The notes under the pieces: generated by a model
Seen by the model: the letters and a program-made list of their open reading frames with translations, nothing else
Told to the model about the DNA's origin: nothing
Database searches by the model: none
Source of the DNA: Physcomitrium patens
Lineage: Eukaryota; Streptophyta; Bryopsida; Funariales; Funariaceae
Length of the DNA: 64,000 bases
Direction of reading: 5' to 3'
Assembly: GCF_000002425.4 (NCBI RefSeq)
Contig: NC_037254.1
Coordinates: 12,377,035-12,441,034 of the forward strand
Shown: positions 24,444-36,284 of the stretch, one piece after another
Layout of the letters: the number at the start of each line of letters is the position of its first letter
How positions within the stretch are numbered: position 1 is the stretch's first letter
Made by a program: the position numbers and the translations under genes

Positions 24444-25002
24444 TGTTAAGAACATGAATTAAAAAATGATGCATAAATTAATGAAATTTGTGTCAAAGAA
24501 AGAGTGATAAAATAGAAATAAAGAAGTATGTATTTTAAAAGAAACTGGAAAGGCTTATTACCAAAAGACAAGAAAACTTGAGACTCTTGAAACTAGAGTA
24601 GAAGCAAGAAAGGAGTTGACAAGAGTGAAGAGGACTTTACTCATGTCTCTATATAAACTATCTAACTAGGGACTATGTGGGGATATTCTATAGGACCTCT
24701 AATGTGTGTTGACTTTGTAGGACACATGATTTGACTTACAATGCAATTTCTTTCTATGTGTGGGTCACATAGTTAGCTTGGTCTTCAAACTAACAGCATA
24801 TGTGGTACATGGCCAACTTGTTGACTACGTTTTTAATCCAAAAAATCAATTAAAGACACCTATAAAGTCAAAGCATCATCTATAAAGCTTCTAAGAAGCT
24901 ACTATAGAAGATATAATAGAATTAACTTACTTTTACTTACTTCTACTTACTTCTACCTATTTATACAGATAATTACTAACTTACATGTGTATGTCCGTGA
25001 CA
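24444..25002 (-). repeat. 5' LTR of B1
   Basis: 559 bp, TGTTAAGA...CGTGACA. A decayed primer site (plus-strand CTCTGATATTG near 24413) lies about 22 nt beyond the LTR, as in B3. Confidence 0.88.
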
Positions 25003-27736
25003 AATAGTTGTAAATCTATTTTCACTTTTGTCAAGTATAGCATCTATAATATTTTCTTCTATTTCAAACAACTTGACAAATCTACAAGTCAAATTAGAGG
25101 ATGGTAATATGTAACTTCTAATATCAAATAAAAATTTCTACAAAAAATGATAATTTTTTTTCTTTAAAAAAATATTAGTATTAGAAAATTAAACAATTTT
25201 TTTAAAGGTGGATAATCCATAACTTTTAAAATACAACAATAAAAGTTTGGTAATCTATTCACTTTTAAAATAAGACAAGAACAATGAGTTAGGACTCTTG
25301 TCAAACTATTATGGATATCAAACTCAATGAACTAAAATATCAATATACTCTTGTGTTACTCAAAAAGACTAGAAAATCACTCAAAGATGTTATAATATTA
25401 AATTAGAATGGCTATTACCAAAGATAAGAAGATTAAAAAGTCTTAAAGTAAGACTAAAGACATTGACAAGAATGAAAAAGGCTTCTCTCTTTTCTCCATA
25501 TATACTCTTAACTAGAAGCTAAGTGGTGATCTTTTATAAGACTTCTACCATATGTTGACTTTATTATACATATATCTTAACTTATAAGGCAAGTTATCTA
25601 TATGTGCACCATATAGTTAGCTTGTTCGACAAACTACTAATATATGTAGTATATGTTTGATTTATTGACCAAATTTTTAACTTATCAATCAACTATAAAT
25701 ACATGTAAAGTCAAAACCATGTCTATGAAGTTTCTAAGAAGCTTTTCTAAAAGATATTATGAAATCAATCTACATTTACTTACTTCTACTTAATTATATA
25801 AATAATTATTGAAATAAATGAATATGTCCATAATACTTGGAGACAAATAAGAGAAAAATGGATATATGGCCTCACTATTGATTAATAATCTTTTTTATTG
25901 CATATTAATAAAAATTTTGTCCTATTAATCAAACTTTATGTATTTGGTATAGTAGCAAAAATAAAAGAAAGTATAAATATCTTCTTATATTTCTTAAAGG
26001 AGATACTAGGTATAATAATATTTAATAAGATACTTAATTGTATAGTTCTTTAGAACACATTAATAATTGGATGGTCATATGATATTATTGAGCATGTTCA
26101 ATTGATAAACCTAAGAATTTTAAACAATTTCAAAAATATCAAAATCAATACATATGCATAATAAAAGTAAAATACACAATCATTCTTTTATTCAAAGAAT
26201 TCAAAGATATCTTTATGTGGTTACTAAATTAATTTAAATAAATACCAACTTTATTTGTAAAGCTTTATTCTATACTTACATAAATCAATGTCTTCATATG
26301 TATATCATAGATTATGTAATACAACTACGTGTCTCTTATAAATAATAATAAAATATTATAGAAGAATTTATAATGCTATAGTGAATAAACACTAAAAATA
26401 AATAAATAAATAAACCATCTAAAAGATTCTTTTGACATAATACTAATGATTTGTCTTCCTCAAAGATGTACATCATGACATTAAGCATTGCCATCCTAAC
26501 CAAATGTCTACTTCAAATTTTTCTTACTAAAAAAAGTCCCATTATGCTCTTTTTTGCCTCTCAAATTATCCATGTATTCAAACCTTGATTTTTTTGGCTC
26601 TATTAAACCAATAATGTACTGTAGATACAAATATATTTTAGTGGCTACAAACTACATGACCAAATGGATTGAAGCAAAGCCCTTATATACCAATTTTGCC
26701 ATTGTTATGGCTATATTTTTTTTTTGGCAAGTAATTTCTTACTTTAGATGCTTTTAGAAATTGTAATCAATCAAGGTACATATTTTGTTAACCAAGTCAT
26801 TATGGAGCTCATATAAGAATATATTATTAAGTATTAAATGTGTACAATTTATTATCTATAAGACAATAGAATGACAAAATCTACTACTAAAATACTACTA
26901 AGAATGTTGAAAAGATTCACCATCAAAAATTGTGGTAAATAGAATATTTGTCTACTCACAATTATTTTGCTTATTAAGTTGCTTATATAGATGTAATTAA
27001 GACTAAACTTTTTGAGTTAGTCTATAACACATAATCCCTCTTCTCTACTAAATATATCATTTTAACATTTCAATCAATTACTCTTCATAATTACTTTCCA
27101 TATATAATTTTTAATGCTTCTTTGGTTGATATTTATGATATCAATAAATTATATAATATGGCAAATCAAAGTATTACACACATCCATAAAAAATACCAGT
27201 ACAATAGAACAATAATAAAAAAATATTTCATTAGCATCATTAAAGATATTAAGGTGATATAAACATCTTCCTATTTGCACCATTTTTTTAGATGGGAGTT
27301 TAATAGTTTGATTAAATAGGATGCAATAATATATAAGCATCTTTGTCTCACTGTGGCCAAATATGGTGAAGAAGTAATTTTTGATAATTATGACTATAAT
27401 TTATTTTAATTAAAAAATATATACTTAGAATCCACATTCATATACTTGGAAGGAACTCAAAGCACAATATTCTTCCATAACAATTGTAATTAGATTTATA
27501 AAGTTAAAATCTTAGTCTATTTAAAGATAAATAATAAAAAACTATCAATTAAGATATAATTATTAACAAACACCTCTGTATCAAATTTTACTAATTTTGC
27601 TACAATTCAAATGTAAGCTATCATATTGGACCATTTTTGATTGCATATATAAGTTGGTACCTTGTAAAATATTACAAAATCAATTTACTCCTATGATTGG
27701 GATTATTAGTCAAGGTCTACAATCAATTGTTATAAG

Positions 27737-28280
27737 TATCAAGGACATGGATTTCAAAGAATCAAAAAATCAATACACTCTTGTGTCACTCAAAAAGACT
27801 AGATTATCACTCAAAGATGGTATAATATTAAATCAAAATGGATATTGCCTAAAATAAGAAAATTAGAGTTTTTTGAAATAATATTAACAACGAGAAAGAC
27901 ATTGATAATAGTGAAGAAGACTTCATTCTTGCTTCTATATACGCTATCTAATTAAGAGTTATGTGGCAACATTCTATAGGATATTCAACTCGTATTCAAT
28001 TTATAAGATACATGTTTTAACTTATAAAGCAAGTTTTTTATATGTGTTCTATATAATTAGCTTGTATCATAAGCTATCAATACATGCAATACATTACTAA
28101 CTTATTGGCCAAGAATTTAACTTATTTATCACATATAGACACATATAAAGATGAAACCACATCTATAAAGCTTCTAAGAAGCTTCTCTATAAGATATTAT
28201 TAAATTAATCTATTTTTTTTTACTTCTACCTATTCATATTATCTGGATAATTATTGAAGTAGATTTGTATGTCAATGATA
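27737..28280 (-). repeat. 3' LTR of D
   Basis: Starts TATCAAGGACATGG, ends GTCAATGATA; aligns with B1 and B3 LTRs with many C-to-T/G-to-A type differences. Confidence 0.8.
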
Positions 28281-31200
28281 TTATCTCCTCTTTTAAAAAT
28301 AAGTTCTATAAAAAGTAATAATAACATGGTAATAAAGTCTAAAGTACAAAAAATTATATTTATTACATAGTACAATCTTTGTTTGCTTTGAAGGTAATTA
28401 ATAGGTCTTCTTAATCATTAATAATGTTTCATTCTAGGGCAAAAAGACCACCTTAATATTTGATCATTATTAAGGCCCTTGTAACTTTAAACAAATCATT
28501 TGTAATATTATAAAGAGTTTTTTCTACCTTTAATAAAATCACCAAACATTGAAAGTTTCTTTCAAAGTTATGATACCATATGCATTTTATTTTGCAATTT
28601 ATTTAAGAAAAAATATATTATTTTTGAAGATCTTTATTTCTATTATATTATCTTGAAGGTTGTGACAATGACAATGACTTATCTGATAAGTTAATAAAGT
28701 ATAGTTCTTGAATTGAATCTATTGATTGTTGATTCTTTATCTTGTAAGTACTATAAATACAAAGAAATTACAATAAAAGATAGAAGTCTGAATTCAATCT
28801 TTATTAAACATCCTTTCTTTTATAGCTAAGATTTTTTGACTCTTTATATTAGTTTTGATTAATGTTGTTGATAAGAATCTTTGACCTTTTCTATTGTATT
28901 TAAAAGATTTTTCATTGGCTCTCATGTACATTTACTAATATCATATCTCTTCCAATGAATAAAATATTCCAACTTATTTTGGTGTTGCCTTGAGTCTAAG
29001 ACTTCTTCCACCTTCAATTCTTAATTATTATCCACTTTTGTAGAAGGTATTGGCATTTTTCTTCTTTTATATATATTCATTGTCTTATATGGCTCAAGAA
29101 GAAATATGTGAAATATATAATGAATCTTCATAGACTTTGATAGATGTAATTAATAAATAATTGGATTGATATATTTGTATATAGGAAATGGTTCAAGTTT
29201 ACAATAATCCGACTTGTCGCAAGGACACATAGTCTTGATATTACAATAAAGTAACCAAATCTTATTGCCAACATAGAATTAAGGTTGTTTCTTGCAATAG
29301 GTATCTATATTGATCTTTTGTTGTTCTTAAGCTTCTTTTAATTATACCTTTATTATTATATATACCTCAAATAAATAATTTTCTGAATCTTTTGCCTTAG
29401 AATTAACAACTATTGATAAGTTAAAAGGATTAAGTTGTGGATGATAAGCATAATTAATAAAGAAAGCTGTTTGTTAAGTAGAAGAATATCACATATTATT
29501 ATAAGCAAAATCTACCAAAAGCAAAAGAGCTATTTAATCATCTTATTGATGATTGATAGTATACCTTAAATGCTACTCTAAAATTTGATTCACTTACTCT
29601 TTTTGTTTATTAATTTGAAAATAAAAAATCAAAAATAGTTTTATATTCACTTTTAGAATCTTCAAAAGAATTTTCCAAAATCTTAATATAAATTGAGTTC
29701 CTCCATCCAATATGATATGCTTGGACAATCTATAATAGCAATAGATATTCTCAAAGGAAAGCTTAGCTACTTCTTCATTTGTAATAGATTTTGTATAAGA
29801 TACAAAATATATTATTTTTTTGAAATAATATACTTTCACAAATATAAAATCAAATAAACTTAAGACTAAAAGATCCATAATAAAGTCTATAGAAATAAAA
29901 GACTATGATTTTTTTTACAATAAATAATAGTTGAAAAAGTCCATAAGATCAATAACAAGAAATTTTTTATCTTATATATACATTACATAATTATATAAAA
30001 TCTTTGATTATCTTTCATATTTGAGGCTATCTAAAATCTAAAGATATTAGACTTAAAATCTTATTATATCCAAAATATTTGATTGCTAAAAAGTTATGAT
30101 GAGCTTAAAAAATATATATAATTGTATTTCACCTTCTAGAACATATAAGCATTCTTCAAAATAAAATGGATTATTTTTGAACTCTAATTTGAAAGTATCA
30201 TGATATTTAGAAGAATTATTTTTATTATCATAAATAAAAAGATCAAAAGATATACTTTATTGAACTTATTTGAAAAAGATTGAATCAATAATCAATGTTG
30301 ATTTTATTACTTAAAGATGAAATTATTCTAACTTCAAGAAGATTATTCTTTATTGATCAAAAGTTGTGTTTATTTCTTTTGGTAAAAGATAATAATGTTT
30401 AAAAAGGGAGTTTAATAAAATTTGTTTTTTTTAGTTAATAAATAATCTTAGAATCAAAGCTTAATAAAGACATGTTTCAACAAGCTTGACAACAATTCAA
30501 AGTGTATATTGACATAAAATATTCAAGGTTCTTATGATACATATATACAATGATTGGATTGAAAGTTATTTTTAGATAATAACACCATACTTAAAATATA
30601 TCCACAATTAGAAAGAATTAATTATCAAGAATCTTATAATTGATCTTGGCTCTTAAAAATTTCTTAGAATAGAAAGCTACTAATTGGAATTTATTATATA
30701 TTTTTACTTGTAAAAATATTGCCCCTGAAGCAAAGTTGGATGGATATATTTACATGAAAAATGCCTTAAAAAAACTAATACAATACAAGATTAGAGCATA
30801 AATAAATTTTATTTTTAAAACTTTAAATAATGCTTTGATTTCTTTACTCTAATCAAGTTTGTTTTTACAAGTCAAATATGGAAATGAAGTTTTAATTTGA
30901 AAAAAGTTCTTGATGAAGATGTTTTAATAATTAATAAATTTCAAAACAAATTGCATATCTTTGATTGTTTTTAAGATCTTTCAATCTATGATGGTTTGAA
31001 CCTTTGTAGAATCTATCATGAAGTCATTATTTGAAATGATTTATTTTAAGAAGTCAATTTAAATAGTTAAAATATACACTTTTTCATCTCAATGTGAATA
31101 ACTATATTTTTAAGTTTTTGTAATATATGATAAGTATGAAGTTTATGTTCTTTTATATTTTTAAGATAGATTAAAATATTATCTAGATAAAAAATGATAA

Positions 31201-33135
31201 AATCATCAAAAATTTTATAAAAGACATTATTCATTAGATGTTGTAAAGTAACTATTATATTTGTAAGTTCCAAAGGTATGATATTATATTTAAAATATCT
31301 ATATCTGATTTAAAATATAATTTTTTTATTTATCTATTTTTTTGATACAAATTAGATTATATATTCTTTTTAGATCTATTTTTGTATAGATCTTTATTTT
31401 ATTGAATTGATCAAGAAGTCTAGAAATCAAAGATAGAGGATACATATTCTTAATGGTGATCTTATTGAGTTCTTGATAGTGCATACACATTTGTTAAGAT
31501 TCTTCTTTTTTCTTCACAAATAAGATAGGAGTTCTTATTAAAAATTAAAAATAATATATTAAGTTTTTAATCAAGTTCTTGAGTGTAAGCAATTTGTTTT
31601 GTGATGAGCTATAGATGAGTCCAAATGGCAGTTGAGTTCTTTCTTGAAGATTGATGGAACAATCATAGGAATAATATTCTAAAGAAATATGTACATTTTT
31701 CTTCTTAAAAACATCTCTATAAGCTTAGTACTAGCTTAAAATGCCTTTTGAAATCTTTTTTCTATTAAAAATAAATATTGTGTACATAATAAATAGTCAT
31801 AGTTCTTTTGTAGCATGCATGAAAGCTCTTATACCTAGTAATAAAAGTTTTATTATATTGGATTCTTAGGTATTTACTTGACCAGCAGAATCCTAAGGTA
31901 AACCTATAAAAAAAATCAAGGTTACAAGAAATTTAGTGTATTTAAAGATTATACTTTTTTAGCTACAATAATCAAAAAATAATTGAGTTTGAAGGAGATT
32001 AAATGACATTAATTATTGTTAAATTATAATAATCTCTAATTGCTATATCTAAAAGAACTATTTTATGGATAATATTTATATAGTACAATAAACAATGATC
32101 TATTATCTATATATGTATAAATTTATTTTTATTAATAAAAGTTTTTTTTTCCTTTTCTTTTTTAACAAAATCTTTGTTTATAAAATATGCTAAGTCTCTT
32201 AAATCTAACAAGACAAAGAATTTTCATATCAAAATTGATTGATAGGAGCTTTATCATTTCAATCCATGTTGTAAGTAGGATTTTGGAATCCTATAGTATA
32301 TATAGTAGTTAAAAGTGACTATTATTATAAAAATAGTAATTTGATTTTTAGTATCTTTTTTCAATGATTTTTTCTAAATATGGTCATAAATACTTTTGAA
32401 AATAAATTCAAATCATAAAAGTGTTGTGAATCTTTTTCTATCAAAGGTGCAAACTAAAAAAAAAGAAGATCATTTTTAGATAGAAATGTACCTATGAATC
32501 TAACTTGAATCAATCCATTAAGATATTGGAAAGGATGCAACCTTAGATAGAGCTTCACTTTGTTGTAAAAGTCTTCAAAACTTTGATCTTGTTCCATATA
32601 ACTTTTTTTGCATACTTATTCTTATTTCTTTCATATTTGTAGTAGTAAGACTTTTCAAATTTAGTTACAAATTTGATCTATTTGCTTCTTTCAATAGCAT
32701 AATTTTTTGGCATAGACTTTGAATTTCATTGTTGACTTCTTTTATAAGTATTGAAATACTATCTTTATAATTGATATTAAAAATATATGAAATTTTGACC
32801 TTAAAAATGTTGATAAGCTTAAATAGATTTGAAATAGTTGAAAATATATTTTCACTTCTATTAAAAATAAAATCCATAATTTTTTCTTTTATATACAATT
32901 TAAAAAAATTTAGAAGTTTAATTAGAAGAGAGTAATCTACATCTTCTAGTATCAAATGAAAAGCTCCACAAAGAATGATAGTCTATTCTCTTTAAGAAAA
33001 AAATCAATGTTAGAAAACTAAAAATTAGTTTAAAAGTAGGTAGTTTACAATCTTGAAAATACAACATTAAAAGGAGGGTGATCCATTCACTTCTATAATA
33101 AAAATAAGAATAATAAATTAGCATTCTTGTCAATT

Positions 33136-33681
33136 TATCAAGAATATGAATTTCAAAGAATCAAAAGATCAATGCCTTCTTGTATTATTGAAAAAGATTA
33201 GATAACCACTCAAAGATGGTATAATACTAAACTAAAATGGCTATTGTCTAAGATAGAAAAAACTAGAATTTCTTGAAATAAGATTAAAAATAAAAAAAAT
33301 ATTAATAATAATGAAGAAGGCTTCATTCTTATATCTATATATATTATCTAATTAGAAGCTAAAAAGAAATATTTTATAGGACCTCCAACACATGTCTAAT
33401 TTGTAAAACATGTGTTTTTACTTGTAAGGCAAGTTTTTAAATATGTGTGCTATATAATTAGCTTGTACCACAAGGTACCAATACATGCGATACATAGCTA
33501 ATTTTTTGGCCAAAAGTTGAACCTATGAATCGCCTATAAACACATATAAAGATGAAACCACATTTATATAGCTTCTATAAAGATTTTTTGTAAGATATTA
33601 TCAAATTTATTTATTTTTTCTTACTTCTATCTATTCATATTATCTAGGTAATTATTTGAGTAAATTAGTATGTCTGTGATA
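33136..33681 (-). repeat. 5' LTR of D
   Basis: Starts TATCAAGAATATG, ends GTCTGTGATA; pairs with 27737-28280. Confidence 0.8.
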
Positions 33682-34480
33682 ATAGGCATGCAATAAACAA
33701 AAGCATGAAGAAAAAAATGGAGCCAAATCAAATGCATAAATCTTCTTCATAAAGTAAAAAACAAAAATCTTATTCATAAAGTCTATAAATGCAATGATGT
33801 AAGTATTAAAAATATTGCAATAAGCCTAGGGTACTTGGATATCTTCATTGATTAATAATATGATGTGAATTATAAAAACTTGAATAAGCATTCACATATG
33901 AACTATAATTCAATTATAGGAAATCTTCAATGAAGTTTGGTCGACTCTAAAGACTACCTAAATTATAGTTGAAGCTTACAATGATACTTTTTACATGGTC
34001 AATCACCATTTTGTAACATTGAAAACTATACACAATACAATTAGAGAGCACAACACTGTATTATTTGTCATTAATGCAAAATTGTGGTTAATGATCAAGA
34101 ATAGACTAACAAAGTTGTAGGGACTTATATTTAAGGAAATTCAAATTATGCATATTTATATGAAGATCCAAAGATTAATATTGATTTTAAAAAATTATTC
34201 TATTGAAAAAAATCATCTTTAATATATACCTATGTACTTTAGAAACTTGAAACAAAGACAAAAATACTAATTTATATCAAGCTATTTTTATAGCTATAGC
34301 TAAATTGTACCATGATAAACCACCTTCTTTTTGTAGCTTCAATTGCCCATACAAGTACCATAGGGCTAAATACTTGATCTACAAATGCATGTGCAAATTG
34401 ATTGAATAAGCTCTAAAGGAAGTATGATGCTATTGTATTATGCAAAGTCTTACTTGAAAATGCATTGAATACTTAAATAT

Positions 34481-36030
34481 AGAAGGTAAACAAAATTTGC
34501 AACAATAAATTCTAACAATTTTAATAGAATTATATATAAATTAAAATTAAAGATAAATAATAATAATCAAATATTAATCAAGTATAACTAAATTTTTAAA
34601 TAAATTATAGAAAAAACAAAAAAAATCCTAAAGAAATTTTAAACTTTTTTTTAAAGAAATCTAAAAATAAAATAAAAATAAAAATAAAATTTTAAAGAAA
34701 TTCTAAAAAAATTCTAAAATAATTCAAAAAAATCTAAATAAAATCCAAAATAATATTAAAGAAATTCTTATGGAATCCTAAAAAAATATTAAAAAATCTA
34801 AAAAAAAATCTTAAATAAATCCTAAAAGAATTTAAAATAAATTTTAAAAAAACAAAGAAAAAACAAAAAAACAAAAAAACAACAACAACAATAAAAACAA
34901 TCCTAAATCTTAAATCAGCTCTAATTAGATCCTAAATCCCAAATTAATCCTAATCAGATCCTAAATCCTAAATCAAATTCTAATCAAATCCTAATCAATT
35001 TCTAAAAAAATCTTATTCCAAATCTATTCAATTCAAATCAATCCTAGGGCAGTTTTAGAACCTCAATATCTATTGATTAAACCATTAATCTTACTTAAAA
35101 TATTATTCATCTCTCAATATTTTAATTAAAAATAAATTAAAAAAATTTTAAAAATCGAACTTACAAAATGAAAGAAAAACATCATAATCCACTTAAGTAT
35201 TGGCGAGCCTCCATCTTTGACTTTCATATTGATCTTCCAACAATAATAATTCCTAATTGAACTATTAAATTATTCTCAAATTTTGTATAAGTTTTAGAAG
35301 TCAAGTAAACTATTAGCTTTAATAAAAATCTCTTTAATCCAATTGGCATATTGTTGCAAATCTTAGATACACTTGCTAGGCCTAAAAATTCAATTTTTGA
35401 GATCCTAATCCATTTTAACTTTGATGACCTCTAATCCAACCATCTAATTAAGCTCAAATTTATAGTATATGTTCAATATAACTATACATACAACTTTATA
35501 AAATTTTACTTATAGATCTATTACAAAATTTATGAAATTGCTCAAATTATAAATCTTATTTTATTTTACAAAATCCAAAGTCATCCAAAACAACCTTGAC
35601 TTTGTAAAGCTTTTTCAAAGTCATTAAAAATTTAAATTATTCAAAACTAATGTTCTAAAAAGTATTATGTAGTTTTCTACCAAATTCTAGTCTTTGATTT
35701 GCAAAAGAATCTTAGAATCACCATAGGTGTGTAATTTTGTGCCTTGGAGTCTGATTTTGGCCTAGGTTGATAATCAATCTTTTTCAAGTATCATTTTTTG
35801 TCTTCTTGCCTTTATCCTTTATTTTTCTAATCTATCTTATTTTGCTTGATTGATTGCCCTATATAGTGAATAGAAGCCTACTTTACAAAAAGGTAGTACT
35901 TGCACTTTTAGTTCACTATCCTTTGACTATTATCTATATTTCTGAGATAATTTTTTACAATATTTTGAAATAAGATCTTCTAAAATATAGTATTTTTTTC
36001 ACTCTTTCACTTATTAACCATGTTATATCA
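34481..36030 (-). repeat. 3' LTR of E
   Basis: About 1.55 kb, edges approximate. Contains a degenerate minisatellite of AAATCCTAAAGAAATTC-like and CCTAAATC-like units (about 34615-35000). Bases 35160-35280 give the uninterrupted version of the B3 target site. A purine tract candidate (minus AGAGGGGATAG) lies just beyond the right edge near 36043. Confidence 0.65.
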
Positions 36031-36220
36031 TAAAATCTATCCCCTCTAAATCTATATATCTTTTGACATGCATTAAGTATTTTCATTATATTGATATAGA
36101 ATGTTCTTCATCTTTGTTGAATTCTTGATCTTCAATTTGCTCTTTTACTTCCATCTTAATTTTTATAATGGATTTTTTTTTTTTTAAATAAATATCTTTA
36201 TCTCTTTGTTTAAATAACTT

Positions 36221-36284
36221 GAGATCCGGCAAAAAGAAAAAGAAGGCAGGCCAGCGCCCTCCAGCGTTGAGAGTATCAGCTTTC
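36221..36284. other. isolated GC-rich patch in element E
   Basis: 64 bp of mixed composition containing GATCCGGC, CCAGCGCCCTCCAGCG and GTTGAGAGTATCAG, with at least three CpG sites, in surroundings near 80% A+T with almost no CpG. It interrupts the expected integrase C-terminus. Possibly filler DNA captured during break repair. Confidence 0.6.

Larger units (their letters stand above)
20078..25002 (-). mobile_element. element B1: chromovirus-type Ty3/gypsy, internally deleted
   Basis: 3' LTR 20078-20635 and 5' LTR 24444-25002 flanked by an exact 5-bp duplication AATAG (20073-20077 and 25003-25007). Inside, minus strand: gag start (24237), then directly the protease-RT linker, RT (23518-23324 with an IFHTTQLDFLGY stretch), integrase pieces (GHFGYNKTLE near 22400; FVIVDHFTKMAHFVPCTKSI near 22160) and a C-terminal part at 21569-21324. 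Compared with B3 about 1.46 kb is missing, matching B3 46205-47665, which removes the gag C-terminus, zinc knuckle and protease. Many stops. It sits inside the gag region of element C. Confidence 0.9.
18716..25835 (-). mobile_element. element C: older family-B-like gypsy remnant, split by B1
   Basis: Two pieces, 18716-20077 and 25003-25835, flank the B1 insertion. The left piece runs from protease (similar to 46430-46700) through the zinc-knuckle region to gag; the right piece holds the gag start, leader and a 5' LTR at about 25308-25835. Joined across the B1 target duplication they align with the uninterrupted region at 32.80-32.86 kb of element D. The RT-integrase part and 3' LTR are missing, so it ends abruptly near 18716. 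Heavily decayed, no usable frame. Confidence 0.75.
27737..33681 (-). mobile_element. element D: older family B gypsy copy
   Basis: 3' LTR 27737-28280 and 5' LTR 33136-33681 with candidate duplications ATAAG (27732-27736) and ATAGG (33682-33686), one transition apart. Minus-strand remnants: gag 32955-32665, RT with the YLDN version of YLDD (31273-31067), integrase core 29878-29594 (KSITNEEVAKLSFENIYCYY). Near 32210-32225 protease sequence jumps straight into gag, matching loss of about 0.5 kb (B3 46690-47225) including the zinc knuckle. AT content is extreme and CpG nearly absent, so it is older than B1 and B3. Confidence 0.85.
25836..34480 (+). mobile_element. element F: plus-strand gypsy remnant interrupted by D
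   Basis: Pieces 25836-27736 and 33682 to about 34480 flank element D. The left piece carries on the plus strand a Ty3/gypsy integrase core: [10 protein letters not shown], then [18 protein letters not shown] (26554-26757), followed in another frame by a second-Asp context (VINQGTYFVNQVIMEL, about 26765-26810) and an RMTKSTTKILLRMLK stretch near 26870. This integrase type (KWIEAKPL) differs from the family B one (FTKMAHFVP), so it is another lineage in opposite orientation. Ends are not identified; the right piece has no clear domain and its assignment to F is by position only. Confidence 0.55.

Noticed and set aside
34880-35040. CCTAAATC-rich stretch resembling interstitial telomere DNA
   Set aside because: Units are not CCCTAAA and the array sits at the same place in both LTRs of E, so it belongs to the element.
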